Shown in pieces: positions 16,764 through 24,588 of a stretch of DNA of 42,474 bases. Both the position numbers and the translations under genes were made by a program. Each line of letters opens with the position of its first letter. Position 1 is the first letter of the stretch. Source of the DNA: Profundicola sp964553105 (GTDB lineage Bacteria > Bacteroidota > Bacteroidia > Flavobacteriales > Weeksellaceae); the NCBI GenBank assembly GCA_964553105.1, contig CAZKJO010000017.1:1-42474 (forward strand), in the 5' to 3' direction. The notes under the pieces are model-generated. The model made no database searches. It saw only the letters and a program-made list of their open reading frames with translations, and had not been told where the DNA came from.

Positions 16764-16769
16764 AAAAGA

Positions 16770-18746
16770 ATGAAGAAATATGTATTTCTTTTAAGCCTGG
16801 GCTTGATGAGCTTGACATATGGTCAAGAAACAAACGTGGAAGAACTGAAAAAACTAGGAACTCAATTTCAAATTGAGCACGAAGAAAATCAAAAGTTTAT
16901 TTCAGAATTAGCTGCTAAAAAAGGTTGGGACGAAGATCAACTTAAGAAACACTTTCTTGGTAAGTACGGAGATTATTTAGTTTACATTGATAACACAGAT
17001 AGTGATCAGATTAAATTAGCAGATGTAGATAAATTATATGACAACACTATATCTGGTGTTGCTGTTTCGGGTGAAGGAATGACAGTTTATCAATGGGATG
17101 GTGGACGTATAGATACAGCTCACACTGAGTTTACAGACAATAGAGCAAGCAATATGGAAATGGCTGATTCTCCAATTTCTGATCACGCCACAGGTGTTGC
17201 TGGAATTATGGTAGCAGCTGGTATATCACCTGCAGCAAAAGGAATGGCGCCTAGTGCTAATGTTGTTGGCTACGACTTTTATAACAACTTTAACGAGATT
17301 GTTACAGAGTCGGCAAATAATTTAGATTACATGATATCTAACCACTCATATGGTTATCAAGCAGGGTGGAAATATGGTGAGTATGATCAGAGTTTAGGAG
17401 AAGGCTGGTATTGGTTTGGGTATCCCTCTATGGGAGATACTGAATCAGCATACCATGGAATATATTCTACAATAGATAGTTATATCGATAATATTGCTAG
17501 AAATGCACCACAGCATTTAATGATAAAATCCGCTGGAAACGATAGAAATTCTGGACCAAGTTCAGCTACAGAGCATGCCGTTTTAAACGATGAAGATGAA
17601 TGGGAGGTTTCAGATACCTTCAGACCTGTCAACTGTGGTACAACTGGATATGATTGTTTACCATATGGAGCAACTGCCAAGAATATTTTACTCGTTGGTT
17701 CTACCAATCAAGTAGGTGGAAATGGGAGATATAACGGACCATCTAGTGTTTCGCCATCTGTATTCTCTAGTTTTGGACCAACAGATGATGGTAGAATCAA
17801 GCCAGACGTAGTAACGCAAGGTTCTTCTGTTGTTGTTCCAACTTCTAATAATGGATATTGGAGTCAAGGTAGTGGTACCTCTTTCTCTGCACCAAGTGTA
17901 ACGGGTATCGCGGTATTATTACAACAACTTTATTCGGATATAAATTCGGAATATTTAAACGCAGCTCAGTTAAAAGCTTTAATTATTAATACAACTAATG
18001 AAACTGGAGCTCATCCAGGTCCTGATTATCAATATGGTTTTGGGTTAGTAAATGCTTTTAATGCAGCTAATTTGATTGTTGATCAATCGAATAATGATGC
18101 TATTATCATTCATGACGTTAAAGCTATAAGCGAAAAATCGTATGCATTAACAGCTACCGGAGATCAACCTATAAGAGCAACATTGGTGTGGATAGATCCA
18201 GCAAAGAATGCAGGTTCGTTGTCATTTGAGTTAAACAGTAGAACGCCCATGTTGGTGAATGATTTAGATATGAGAATCATTGAAAATAGTTCTTTTACAG
18301 AATATATGCCATGGACTTTGGATGTTGAGAATCCTTCAGCGGCAGCAGTACCTGGTGATAATATCTTAGATAATGTAGAGCAAATTTTAATTCCAGCTCC
18401 ATCTGCTGGTTCTTATACCTTAACGGTGAACCATAAGAATGGAATTGCGGGAATTACGCAAGCTTACGCTCTTGTAGTTTCGGGAGCAAAACTAGCTAAC
18501 CAATCAACCCAGGACTTACAAAATAAACAAGTAGGTATTTATCCTAATCCAGTTCGTGATATCTTAAATATCTCTGGATTAGATGGAGATGCTCAAGTTC
18601 AAATCATTAGTGCGAATGGTCAAGTTGTTAAAAGTGAAAAAGTAAGTAATAACCAAGTAAATGTGAATTCTTTAACTGCAGGAGCTTATATAATTACTAT
18701 TAAAGATGAAACGGGTGCAACTGCCCATAAATTTATCAAGAAGTAA
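16770..18746 (+). CDS. Secreted S8 subtilisin-like protease with type IX sorting domain
   Basis: This 658-residue protein is an exported serine protease. A signal peptide (1-18, ending TYGQ) is followed by a short N-terminal region, then the S8 domain with Asp110 (QWDGGRID), His139 (SDHATGVAG), oxyanion Asn257 (SAGND) and nucleophile Ser371 (GSGTSFSAPS). Residues 440-580 form a beta-rich domain that often follows the catalytic part. The end (about 585-658) is a type A sorting domain: GIYPNPVRDILNISG, then GAYIITIKDETG and a KFIKK tail. This implies export by the type IX system and release or anchoring at the cell surface. It probably supports extracellular protein degradation. Confidence 0.95.
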   Translation: MKKYVFLLSLGLMSLTYGQETNVEELKKLGTQFQIEHEENQKFISELAAKKGWDEDQLKKHFLGKYGDYLVYIDNTDSDQIKLADVDKLYDNTISGVAVSGEGMTVYQWDGGRIDTAHTEFTDNRASNMEMADSPISDHATGVAGIMVAAGISPAAKGMAPSANVVGYDFYNNFNEIVTESANNLDYMISNHSYGYQAGWKYGEYDQSLGEGWYWFGYPSMGDTESAYHGIYSTIDSYIDNIARNAPQHLMIKSAGNDRNSGPSSATEHAVLNDEDEWEVSDTFRPVNCGTTGYDCLPYGATAKNILLVGSTNQVGGNGRYNGPSSVSPSVFSSFGPTDDGRIKPDVVTQGSSVVVPTSNNGYWSQGSGTSFSAPSVTGIAVLLQQLYSDINSEYLNAAQLKALIINTTNETGAHPGPDYQYGFGLVNAFNAANLIVDQSNNDAIIIHDVKAISEKSYALTATGDQPIRATLVWIDPAKNAGSLSFELNSRTPMLVNDLDMRIIENSSFTEYMPWTLDVENPSAAAVPGDNILDNVEQILIPAPSAGSYTLTVNHKNGIAGITQAYALVVSGAKLANQSTQDLQNKQVGIYPNPVRDILNISGLDGDAQVQIISANGQVVKSEKVSNNQVNVNSLTAGAYIITIKDETGATAHKFIKK

Positions 18747-18772
18747 GTCAGGATAAATCTTTAATAAAAACT

Positions 18773-18808
18773 AAAAGCTAGTTGTCTCCTTGGAAACAGC
18801 TAGCTTTT
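18773..18808. terminator. Terminator between the protease and the convergent lipoprotein gene
   Basis: A 12-bp stem with one G-T pair (18773-18784 with 18797-18808) is followed by a T run on the plus strand and a shorter T run on the minus strand. Confidence 0.8.
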
Positions 18809-18831
18809 TTTTATACTTACTTACTTATTAA

Positions 18832-20001
18832 TTATTTAAACCTACGTTTTAAAAGACGTTTTAACTGAGCTTTAATTTCTTCTCCACTATCAAAAACCAT
18901 TTGCTCGTGAGAAGGGAAGGGTATAAATTGATTGTAACTTAACTTTTGCATATGATCATCCAAGGCTCTTCGGTCTCCAAAAAACTTAGCAAAATGATTT
19001 CTAAAGCCAAACTCACTATGCAGCTTTTGTGAATCAATAATTTGATTATTAGATAGGTCGATTAAATCAACTCTACCTTGAACCAATGCATCCTTTTCTT
19101 GAATAACTTCTTCCACGCGTGCGCTAACTAGAATGATTTTATCCACTTTAATAGGTTTACCAAGACTATCCAAAACTTTTCTTCCATTTTCATAAAGGAA
19201 TTCCCATCCATCGATTATCTCTCTTTCAAACTGATGTTGCCTTGTATTCATTCTCTCGGGAGAAACCATGATATGTTCAATATCCATTTTAATTAAATAA
19301 TCATAAGTATAATCATTTTGCTTTTTTTGATGATATTCAGTCCAAAAGTTATTTAGACCATAGGTGCTAATTTGAGTTAAATCCTCTTCTAAACGTCTTG
19401 GCAAAAGTTGGTTAGATCTATTTTCAATTTGAATGAGCACGAAATCAGTTCCTAAATAATGAGCTTCTTCAAGAAGATTTTCAACATCTCTAAAACCTGG
19501 AGATAGTTGCTGAATCTTTCTTAATTCTCCATGCGCATTGCGAATATCTTGCTTATTTTGCGAGTCCAACTTTTTGCGACTAGATTGATATAAATAGGCT
19601 ACGTAATCATTTTTAGCTTGATCTACAGCAGGTAAATAATTTTTTGTTTTAAACAGCATTTCTTTCCCTTTATGATAAATTGGTAAAAAGCGTCTTAATT
19701 GCTCTTGTCGTTTATGAAGCCCTACCAAAGTATTATAGATGTCTTCAGTATAGGCAGGATTCTTAGCTGACTTTAATTGTTCAATTCTCGATTCTTGAGA
19801 AGCCACCATCTTCATATAAGCATTCTGAAACATGGGTAAAAATCTTTCCTTCTTCTTCTCAGAAACTTCTTTTTGATATTCTTCTATCAATAAATCATAC
19901 GCTTTTAAATAATCTCCAGAATTCATTGACTTCTCCGCTTGTTTAATTGAACTACAAGAAGCGAGGATTGAAAATATAAATATGTAGTAAATGTGTTTCA
20001 T
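18832..20001 (-). CDS. Lipoprotein with helical-repeat N-terminus, unknown function
   Basis: This 389-residue protein begins with a lipoprotein signal ending ILASCSS (Cys16), so it is membrane anchored. Residues 20-190 are helical and resemble tetratricopeptide-like hairpins (KSMNSGDYLKAYDLLIEEYQ). Residues 195-320 look like alternating beta strands (DFVLIQIENRSN, DYLIKMDIEHIMVSPE, KIILVSARVEEVIQEKD, GRVDLIDLSNNQII). The C-terminus is strongly basic (QLKRLLKRRFK). I do not recognise a named family. It stands alone, convergent with the protease, and direct repeats lie 27-70 bases upstream of its start. Confidence 0.8.
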   Translation of the reverse strand: MKHIYYIFIFSILASCSSIKQAEKSMNSGDYLKAYDLLIEEYQKEVSEKKKERFLPMFQNAYMKMVASQESRIEQLKSAKNPAYTEDIYNTLVGLHKRQEQLRRFLPIYHKGKEMLFKTKNYLPAVDQAKNDYVAYLYQSSRKKLDSQNKQDIRNAHGELRKIQQLSPGFRDVENLLEEAHYLGTDFVLIQIENRSNQLLPRRLEEDLTQISTYGLNNFWTEYHQKKQNDYTYDYLIKMDIEHIMVSPERMNTRQHQFEREIIDGWEFLYENGRKVLDSLGKPIKVDKIILVSARVEEVIQEKDALVQGRVDLIDLSNNQIIDSQKLHSEFGFRNHFAKFFGDRRALDDHMQKLSYNQFIPFPSHEQMVFDSGEEIKAQLKRLLKRRFK

Positions 20002-20027
20002 GAGTAAAGTTTTTAAGGTTATTAACT

Positions 20028-20071
20028 AAAAGCCAAAGTATGTGCCAAATGTTAATGAAAAGCTAAAGTAT
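20028..20071. repeat. 14-base direct repeat upstream of the lipoprotein gene
   Basis: AAAAGCCAAAGTAT (20028-20041) recurs as AAAAGCTAAAGTAT (20058-20071), 13 of 14 bases identical, 30 bases apart (close to three helical turns). It lies just upstream of the minus-strand lipoprotein start at 20001 and could be a paired operator. Confidence 0.55.
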
Positions 20072-20162
20072 TTAATAATTATTTCTCATGGGACAAGAAA
20101 AGCCAACTTTTTATTTAGATTAATTTTATATATAAGTAATTTAAATATAGCTAAAAATTAAA

Positions 20163-20184
20163 AACCATCTAATTTTAGATGGTT
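20163..20184 (-). terminator. Terminator of the GreA-like gene
   Basis: A 9-bp perfect stem (20163-20171 with 20176-20184) has a 4-base loop. It is followed by a T-rich run on the minus strand, just past the stop at 20208. Confidence 0.8.
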
Positions 20185-20207
20185 CAGTGGATAAGTATTG
20201 GTTTATT

Positions 20208-20648
20208 TTAATAAATATTTAAAATCTTTTGATCTTTATCACCCAAAACAAGATTTTCATCTTTCTTTTTTCCTTCGTTGTTTTTAAATACTGGAGCCTC
20301 TAATGAAACACCATAAATAGTTTTATTTTCAGTTTTAATTGGAGCGAAAGTAAATCCAATAAAATAGATAGCTTCTTTAGTTTCAATCACAGCACCTTCC
20401 TGAACTTCAGAAGCGTCTCTCAGTCTTAAAGATTTAATATGCTTCAAATCGCTTTGCTCCATTTGTAACTTTTGATTCATCTCCAATTTTAGCTCCTGTA
20501 CATTGGCCTGATGAGATTGATCGTCTAAATCTATCGTAGATTCTTCATCTAAATCTGTAGTGGTTTCATAAGTTTCTAAGGCTTTATGTAAATTATCTAC
20601 TAATTGTTGCTGATGTTGAACGATGATATCCAAAATTTCCTGTCTCAT
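20208..20648 (-). CDS. GreA/GreB-like coiled-coil protein
   Basis: This 146-residue protein has an N-terminal helical half (1-80) with a strong coiled-coil look, including an acidic patch ESTIDLDDQ. The compact C-terminal half (85-146) reads VQEGAVIETKEAIYFIGF, then YGVSLEAPVFKNNEGKKKDENLVLG. The order matches transcript-cleavage factors GreA/GreB: two-helix coiled coil, then an FKBP-like domain with a glycine step before its last strands. Similarity is weak, so it may be a Gre-like factor that binds the RNA polymerase secondary channel without cleavage activity. It forms its own unit between two terminators. Confidence 0.6.
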   Translation of the reverse strand: MRQEILDIIVQHQQQLVDNLHKALETYETTTDLDEESTIDLDDQSHQANVQELKLEMNQKLQMEQSDLKHIKSLRLRDASEVQEGAVIETKEAIYFIGFTFAPIKTENKTIYGVSLEAPVFKNNEGKKKDENLVLGDKDQKILNIY

Positions 20649-20718
20649 AATATTTCTTATTTAAAAATAAAGGTATTAAATAATATTAAAATCACAACTT
20701 GAAAGTTGATATATAAAA

Positions 20719-20742
20719 AAAGTCTCGTTAGAACGAGACTTT
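20719..20742 (-). terminator. Terminator of the LEA-like lipoprotein gene
   Basis: A 10-bp perfect stem (20719-20728 with 20733-20742) has a TAGA loop. Seven T follow on the minus strand. Confidence 0.9.
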
Positions 20743-20766
20743 TATATTAAAACTTTATTGTAGTAA

Positions 20767-21267
20767 TTACTTAGTTACAGCGTCTTCTAATTTCTTAGCT
20801 CCATCCTTTGCAGCATTAGCTGTATTTTCAGCACCTTCTTTAACAGCATTTGCAGCATTCTCAGCACCTTCTTTAGCGTCATTAGCAGCATTTTGAGCTC
20901 CGTCTTTAACAGCTTCGATAGTGTTCGCAGCTCCATCAACAGTATTGTCAATAGTAGCCTCGATATCGTTACCTAATTTTTCAATTGAAGATTTAGCGTT
21001 TTCTAAAGACTCATTAGCAGCATCTAATTCAGCTTGTGCAGCATCAATAGCATCTTGCTCCCCAGCCTCAACAGCAGCATCTAAATTAGCTTGTGCAGCT
21101 TCTACTTCAGCCTCAGCATCAACTAATGCAGCTTCAGCAGCCTCAGCTACTTCGTTAGACTCCTCAACAATTGTAGTTTCTTCAACAACAACATCTTTAT
21201 TTTCCTCTTTACAAGATGTAGTGAATAATAAACCTACAACCCCTAATGTTAAAAATACCTTTTTCAT
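20767..21267 (-). CDS. Lipoprotein with LEA-like 11-residue repeats
   Basis: This 166-residue protein has a lipoprotein signal ending LFTTSC (Cys19) and an acidic linker (20-40). An alanine/glutamate-rich helix (40-100) repeats A-Q-A-x-L-D-A-A. Five successive 11-residue repeats follow at 109-163, of the form h-K-[DE]-G-A-x-[NK]-x-A-[NED]-[AD], for example AKEGAENAANA and VKEGAENTANA. Such 11-residue repeats are the hallmark of group 3 LEA and related stress or membrane-associated helices. It has no tryptophan, tyrosine or histidine and only the lipidated cysteine. It is monocistronic, with a full-consensus promoter and a strong terminator, so it may be abundant. The function is inferred only. 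Confidence 0.8.
   Translation of the reverse strand: MKKVFLTLGVVGLLFTTSCKEENKDVVVEETTIVEESNEVAEAAEAALVDAEAEVEAAQANLDAAVEAGEQDAIDAAQAELDAANESLENAKSSIEKLGNDIEATIDNTVDGAANTIEAVKDGAQNAANDAKEGAENAANAVKEGAENTANAAKDGAKKLEDAVTK
20779..20943 (-). repeat. Five in-frame 33-base repeats
   Basis: These encode residues 109-163 of the lipoprotein as five 11-residue units in unbroken register: TVDGAANTIEA, VKDGAQNAAND, AKEGAENAANA, VKEGAENTANA and AKDGAKKLEDA. Confidence 0.85.
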
Positions 21268-21292
21268 AGTTTAATTAATTTTTAATTTCGTG

Positions 21293-21322
21293 CAAATGTA
21301 CATATAATTTGGAATTAACAAA
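21293..21322 (-). promoter_or_regulatory. Promoter of the LEA-like lipoprotein gene
   Basis: The minus strand has TTTG (21319-21322), 18 bases, then TACATTTG (21293-21300). Both elements match the Bacteroidota housekeeping consensus. The start codon lies 25 bases downstream. Confidence 0.75.
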
Positions 21323-21384
21323 ATTTTAATTTTATCTCAACAAGGCTTTTATTAATTTCACGTGTCAATGTTTTGCAATAAGCT

Positions 21385-21392
21385 TATCTTTG
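21385..21392 (+). promoter_or_regulatory. -7 promoter element of the sigma-54 activator gene
   Basis: TATCTTTG matches TAnnTTTG exactly, 20 bases upstream of the ATG at 21413. No -33 TTTG is seen at the usual spacing. Confidence 0.5.
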
Positions 21393-21412
21393 CAACTTAA
21401 TTCTAAAATACT

Positions 21413-22597
21413 ATGCCAAATATATTAATCATCGAAGATGAATCAGCAATTCGTAATGTGCTGAGAGACATATTAACAGATGAAGATAAGTCTTTTAAAG
21501 TAGACGAAGCAGCAGACGGGGAAGAAGGATTGGAATTGATCAAAAAGAAGGATTATGATTTAGTGATATGCGATATAAAAATGCCAAAAAAAGATGGTTT
21601 AGAGGTATTACAATTAGCTTTAAATATAAATCCAGATTTACCTTTTTTAATGATTTCGGGCCACGGTGATATAGAAACAGCAGTGGATAGTATTAAAAAA
21701 GGAGCTTACGATTATATTTCTAAACCACCAGATTTAAACAGATTACTCAATAGTGTAAGGATCGCACTTGATAGAAAATCATTGATTAAGCAGAATCGCA
21801 CGCTCCAAGATGAAAACAAGGCGCTTAAACGAAAGGTAAGCGAAAAATATGAAATGATTGGTAATTCCGATGCCCTCAATGAGATTAGAGAAATGATCAA
21901 TAAAGTTGCTTCTACCGAAGCGCGCGTTTTGATTACGGGACCCAACGGAACAGGAAAAGAATTAGTGGCGCACCATATTCACGAGAAAAGCGATAGAAAC
22001 AAAATGCCAATGATTGAGGTGAACTGTGCCGCAATTCCTTCTGAACTAATCGAAAGTGAATTGTTTGGGCATATGAAAGGTTCATTCACGGGGGCGCACA
22101 AAGATAAAGCTGGTAAATTCGAGTTGGCCAACAAGGGAACTATTTTCTTAGACGAAATTGGAGATATGAGTTTATCTGCACAGGCAAAAGTTCTGAGAGC
22201 TTTGCAAGAAGGTAAAATCACACGTGTTGGTGGAGATAAGGAAATCAATGTAGATGTTCGTGTGTTGGCAGCAACCAATAAGGATTTAACAAAAGAAATC
22301 GAAGAAGGAAACTTCAGAGAAGACCTTTATCATAGATTGGCTGTTATCTTAATTAAGGTTCCAGGCTTAGATGAAAGAAAAGATGACATTGAAAGCTTAG
22401 TAGAATTCTTTGCAGAAAAAATTGCCATGAATCACGGTGAGGCCAAGAAAGAATTTAGTAAAGATGCTATTGAGGCGCTAAAAGCTCAATCTTGGACAGG
22501 TAATATTAGAGAGCTACGCAACGTTGTTGAGAGATTAATCATCTTAGGTGATAATCCTGTTACAAAGAAAGATGTAACCTCTTTTGTTATTAAATAA
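21413..22597 (+). CDS. Sigma-54-dependent response regulator lacking a DNA-binding domain
   Basis: This 394-residue NtrC-type activator has a receiver domain (1-120; acidic pocket IEDE, phosphorylation site Asp54 in CDIKMPKKDG) and a linker helix. The AAA+ domain (about 145-375) has Walker A GPNGTGKE (176-183), the sigma-54 contact loop GSFTGA (223-228, usually GAFTGA), Walker B IFLDE (244-248), and NIRELRNVVERL at the end. The protein stops about 20 residues later, where the Fis-type helix-turn-helix should begin, so it must act without its own DNA binding. No sensor kinase is adjacent. It needs RpoN, which is not in the window. Confidence 0.93.
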   Translation: MPNILIIEDESAIRNVLRDILTDEDKSFKVDEAADGEEGLELIKKKDYDLVICDIKMPKKDGLEVLQLALNINPDLPFLMISGHGDIETAVDSIKKGAYDYISKPPDLNRLLNSVRIALDRKSLIKQNRTLQDENKALKRKVSEKYEMIGNSDALNEIREMINKVASTEARVLITGPNGTGKELVAHHIHEKSDRNKMPMIEVNCAAIPSELIESELFGHMKGSFTGAHKDKAGKFELANKGTIFLDEIGDMSLSAQAKVLRALQEGKITRVGGDKEINVDVRVLAATNKDLTKEIEEGNFREDLYHRLAVILIKVPGLDERKDDIESLVEFFAEKIAMNHGEAKKEFSKDAIEALKAQSWTGNIRELRNVVERLIILGDNPVTKKDVTSFVIK

Positions 22598-22607
22598 TAC
22601 TACTGTA

Positions 22608-22644
22608 CAAAATTGCATTCAATGATTTATTGAATGCAATTTTG
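22608..22644 (+). terminator. Terminator of the sigma-54 activator gene
   Basis: A 16-bp perfect stem (22608-22623 with 22629-22644) has a 5-base loop and is followed by TTTTTA. Confidence 0.9.
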
Positions 22645-22784
22645 TTTTTATAATTTTCAAAGTCTGTTTTTAAAGACTGGTATTCAGTTATATAGTTGTT
22701 TCCTAATAATTCTATCATAGGTGATATTAACTTTATCTATTATTGAATTCAACTTAAATTTTTAAAACTAATTAATTTCGCGCC

Positions 22785-24182
22785 ATGACAATAAAGGAAC
22801 ATTTACGTAAAAATTTCATTCTTGCATGGCCTGTGATGCTTACACAAGCTGGGCAAATTCTAGTAAACGTTGCAGATAATGTAATGGTGGGAGCCTTAGG
22901 AGGTAAGTACGATCATATACAGAACCCAGAAATTGGAAAAGTAGCTTTAGGTGCAGTTTCATTGGGAAATGCCTTGTTTTTCATGATTATGGTTGCAGCC
23001 ATGGGATTTTCATTTGCTATGTCACCTTTAATTGCACAAGCAGATGCTAAAAACAATTTAAAAAGAGGTTCGGCAATTTTATCTCATGGATTGGTTTTAA
23101 ACCTGATCATTACCGTTCTTCTTATTACGGTTCTATTGCTCGTTTCGCCTTTAATGTATCAAATGGGTCAGCCAACAGACGTAGTTGACGCTGCTTTGCC
23201 ATATCTGGAAATTGTGGGTTATTCAATGATTCCACTCATGATATTTCAGTCGTTTAGACAGTTGTCCGAAGGTCTATCTTTAACTTTAGTGGTTGCTGTA
23301 GCCACGATCATAGCCAACTTATTGAACATTTTCTTTAACTATGGTTTGATCTTCGGGAATTTTGGAATGCCGAGATTAGAAGTAGAAGGGGCAGCTTATG
23401 GGACGCTTATTTCGCGTATTTTGATGGTGTTTACTTTGCTTTCTGCTATGTGGTTCCACCCGAAATCTAGAACTTATCTAAGTATGATTAAATTTAAAAA
23501 TTTCCAGAAGGTAATTTTTAGAAAATTAATTCAATTGGGTATTCCTACATCCCTTCAAATGTTTTTTGAAGTAGGAGCATTCGCTGGTGCAGCCTTTATT
23601 GTTGGTATGGCAGGTAAAGACGATTTAGCAGCGCATCAAATTGCTTTAAATCTTGCATCTATATCTTTTATGTTATGTACAGGTGTTGCAATTGCCGCTA
23701 CCGTAAGGGTGGGAAATCAATTAGGATTAAGAGATTTCCATACGATGAAAAGAGCTGGTTGGTCTGCCTTTATGATGGTGGCCGCTTTTATGAGCGTTGC
23801 CGGTATTATATTAATTATATTCCGTCATCAGCTGCCTGCGTTATATATAGATAATATGGATGTAATTGTTATTGCAGCTCAATTGTTGATTGTAGCGGCC
23901 TTATTCCAATTGTCAGATGGAATTCAAGTAGTTTTATTAGGTGCACTTAGAGGAATGCAGGATGTGAATATACCAACCGTAATTACCATGTTTGCCTATT
24001 TTGTGATAGCTATGCCTTTAGGATATTATCTTACAATAGAAAGAGACATGGGCGCAATGGGAATGTGGGTTGCTCTAGGTATTGGATTAACTGTTTCGGC
24101 GGTATTATTAGTCTTAAGGTACATGTATAAAACTAACTACTTGATTAGTGCTAAAGAACAAAAATTGAAATTAGATTTATAA
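22785..24182 (+). CDS. MATE-family multidrug/cation exporter (NorM-like)
   Basis: This 465-residue inner-membrane exporter has about 12 hydrophobic helices arranged as two similar halves. The start LAWPVMLTQAGQILVNVADNVMVGALG contains the family's P-x-x-x-x-x-x-G and D-x-x-M-V-G features in shortened form. The second half repeats it in GIPTSLQMFFEVGAFAGAAF and AAHQIALNL. It would expel organic cations or drugs in exchange for Na+ or H+; the substrate is not predictable. A TAATTTCG motif ends four bases before its ATG. It stands alone between the sigma-54 activator and the small acidic protein. Confidence 0.94.
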   Translation: MTIKEHLRKNFILAWPVMLTQAGQILVNVADNVMVGALGGKYDHIQNPEIGKVALGAVSLGNALFFMIMVAAMGFSFAMSPLIAQADAKNNLKRGSAILSHGLVLNLIITVLLITVLLLVSPLMYQMGQPTDVVDAALPYLEIVGYSMIPLMIFQSFRQLSEGLSLTLVVAVATIIANLLNIFFNYGLIFGNFGMPRLEVEGAAYGTLISRILMVFTLLSAMWFHPKSRTYLSMIKFKNFQKVIFRKLIQLGIPTSLQMFFEVGAFAGAAFIVGMAGKDDLAAHQIALNLASISFMLCTGVAIAATVRVGNQLGLRDFHTMKRAGWSAFMMVAAFMSVAGIILIIFRHQLPALYIDNMDVIVIAAQLLIVAALFQLSDGIQVVLLGALRGMQDVNIPTVITMFAYFVIAMPLGYYLTIERDMGAMGMWVALGIGLTVSAVLLVLRYMYKTNYLISAKEQKLKLDL

Positions 24183-24294
24183 ATCATTTCAAATGTAATA
24201 ACGTTTTTAAGTTGCTGATTTTTAATTAGTAATGTTTAATCAATTCACTTGGTGTCTGATATTAATACTTAAGTATATTTTAACGAATAATAAG

Positions 24295-24325
24295 TTGTCA
24301 ATTTGAATCTAAGGTCTTAAATTTG
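24295..24325 (+). promoter_or_regulatory. Promoter of the 78-residue acidic protein gene
   Basis: TTG (24295-24297), 20 bases, then TAAATTTG (24318-24325) matches the Bacteroidota promoter form. The ATG lies 26 bases further on. Confidence 0.65.
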
Positions 24326-24351
24326 ATTTAAATCATTATAAAATATTAAAC

Positions 24352-24588
24352 ATGGAATTACCAAGATTCTTATTAGCCGATAATTCTGACGTAGAGGATG
24401 CATTTGTATTACACACAGAATTTCCACGCTTCTTGTTAAACATTAACACCGACGAAGTTGAGTGGTTTGACGACGTAGAGGATGAGGAAGATTTAGAAAA
24501 TACAGTTAAAAATTTAATGGACGAAGCTTTTGATTTCTTTGAAAAAGAAATTGAAGCTTATGAAGGTGATGACGAATATGGTGTTTAA
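24352..24588 (+). CDS. Small acidic protein, unknown function
   Basis: This 78-residue protein has no signal peptide or membrane helix and is strongly acidic (about 25 Asp/Glu against about 4 Lys/Arg). The N-terminal part repeats a short motif, PRFLL at 4-8 and again at 25-29. Next comes NINTDEVEWFDDVEDEED, and the rest is one amphipathic helix (LENTVKNLMDEAFDFFEKEI). It is reminiscent of small conserved flavobacterial proteins, but I recognise no named family. Its own promoter and the terminator at 24653-24697 make it a single-gene unit ahead of nrdJ. An acidic adaptor or inhibitor that mimics nucleic acid is possible but untested. Confidence 0.75.
   Translation: MELPRFLLADNSDVEDAFVLHTEFPRFLLNINTDEVEWFDDVEDEEDLENTVKNLMDEAFDFFEKEIEAYEGDDEYGV

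Noticed and set aside
20921..21274. Alanine/serine-rich frame on the opposite strand of the LEA-like gene
   Set aside because: It mirrors the codon bias of the repeat gene and has no independent signals.
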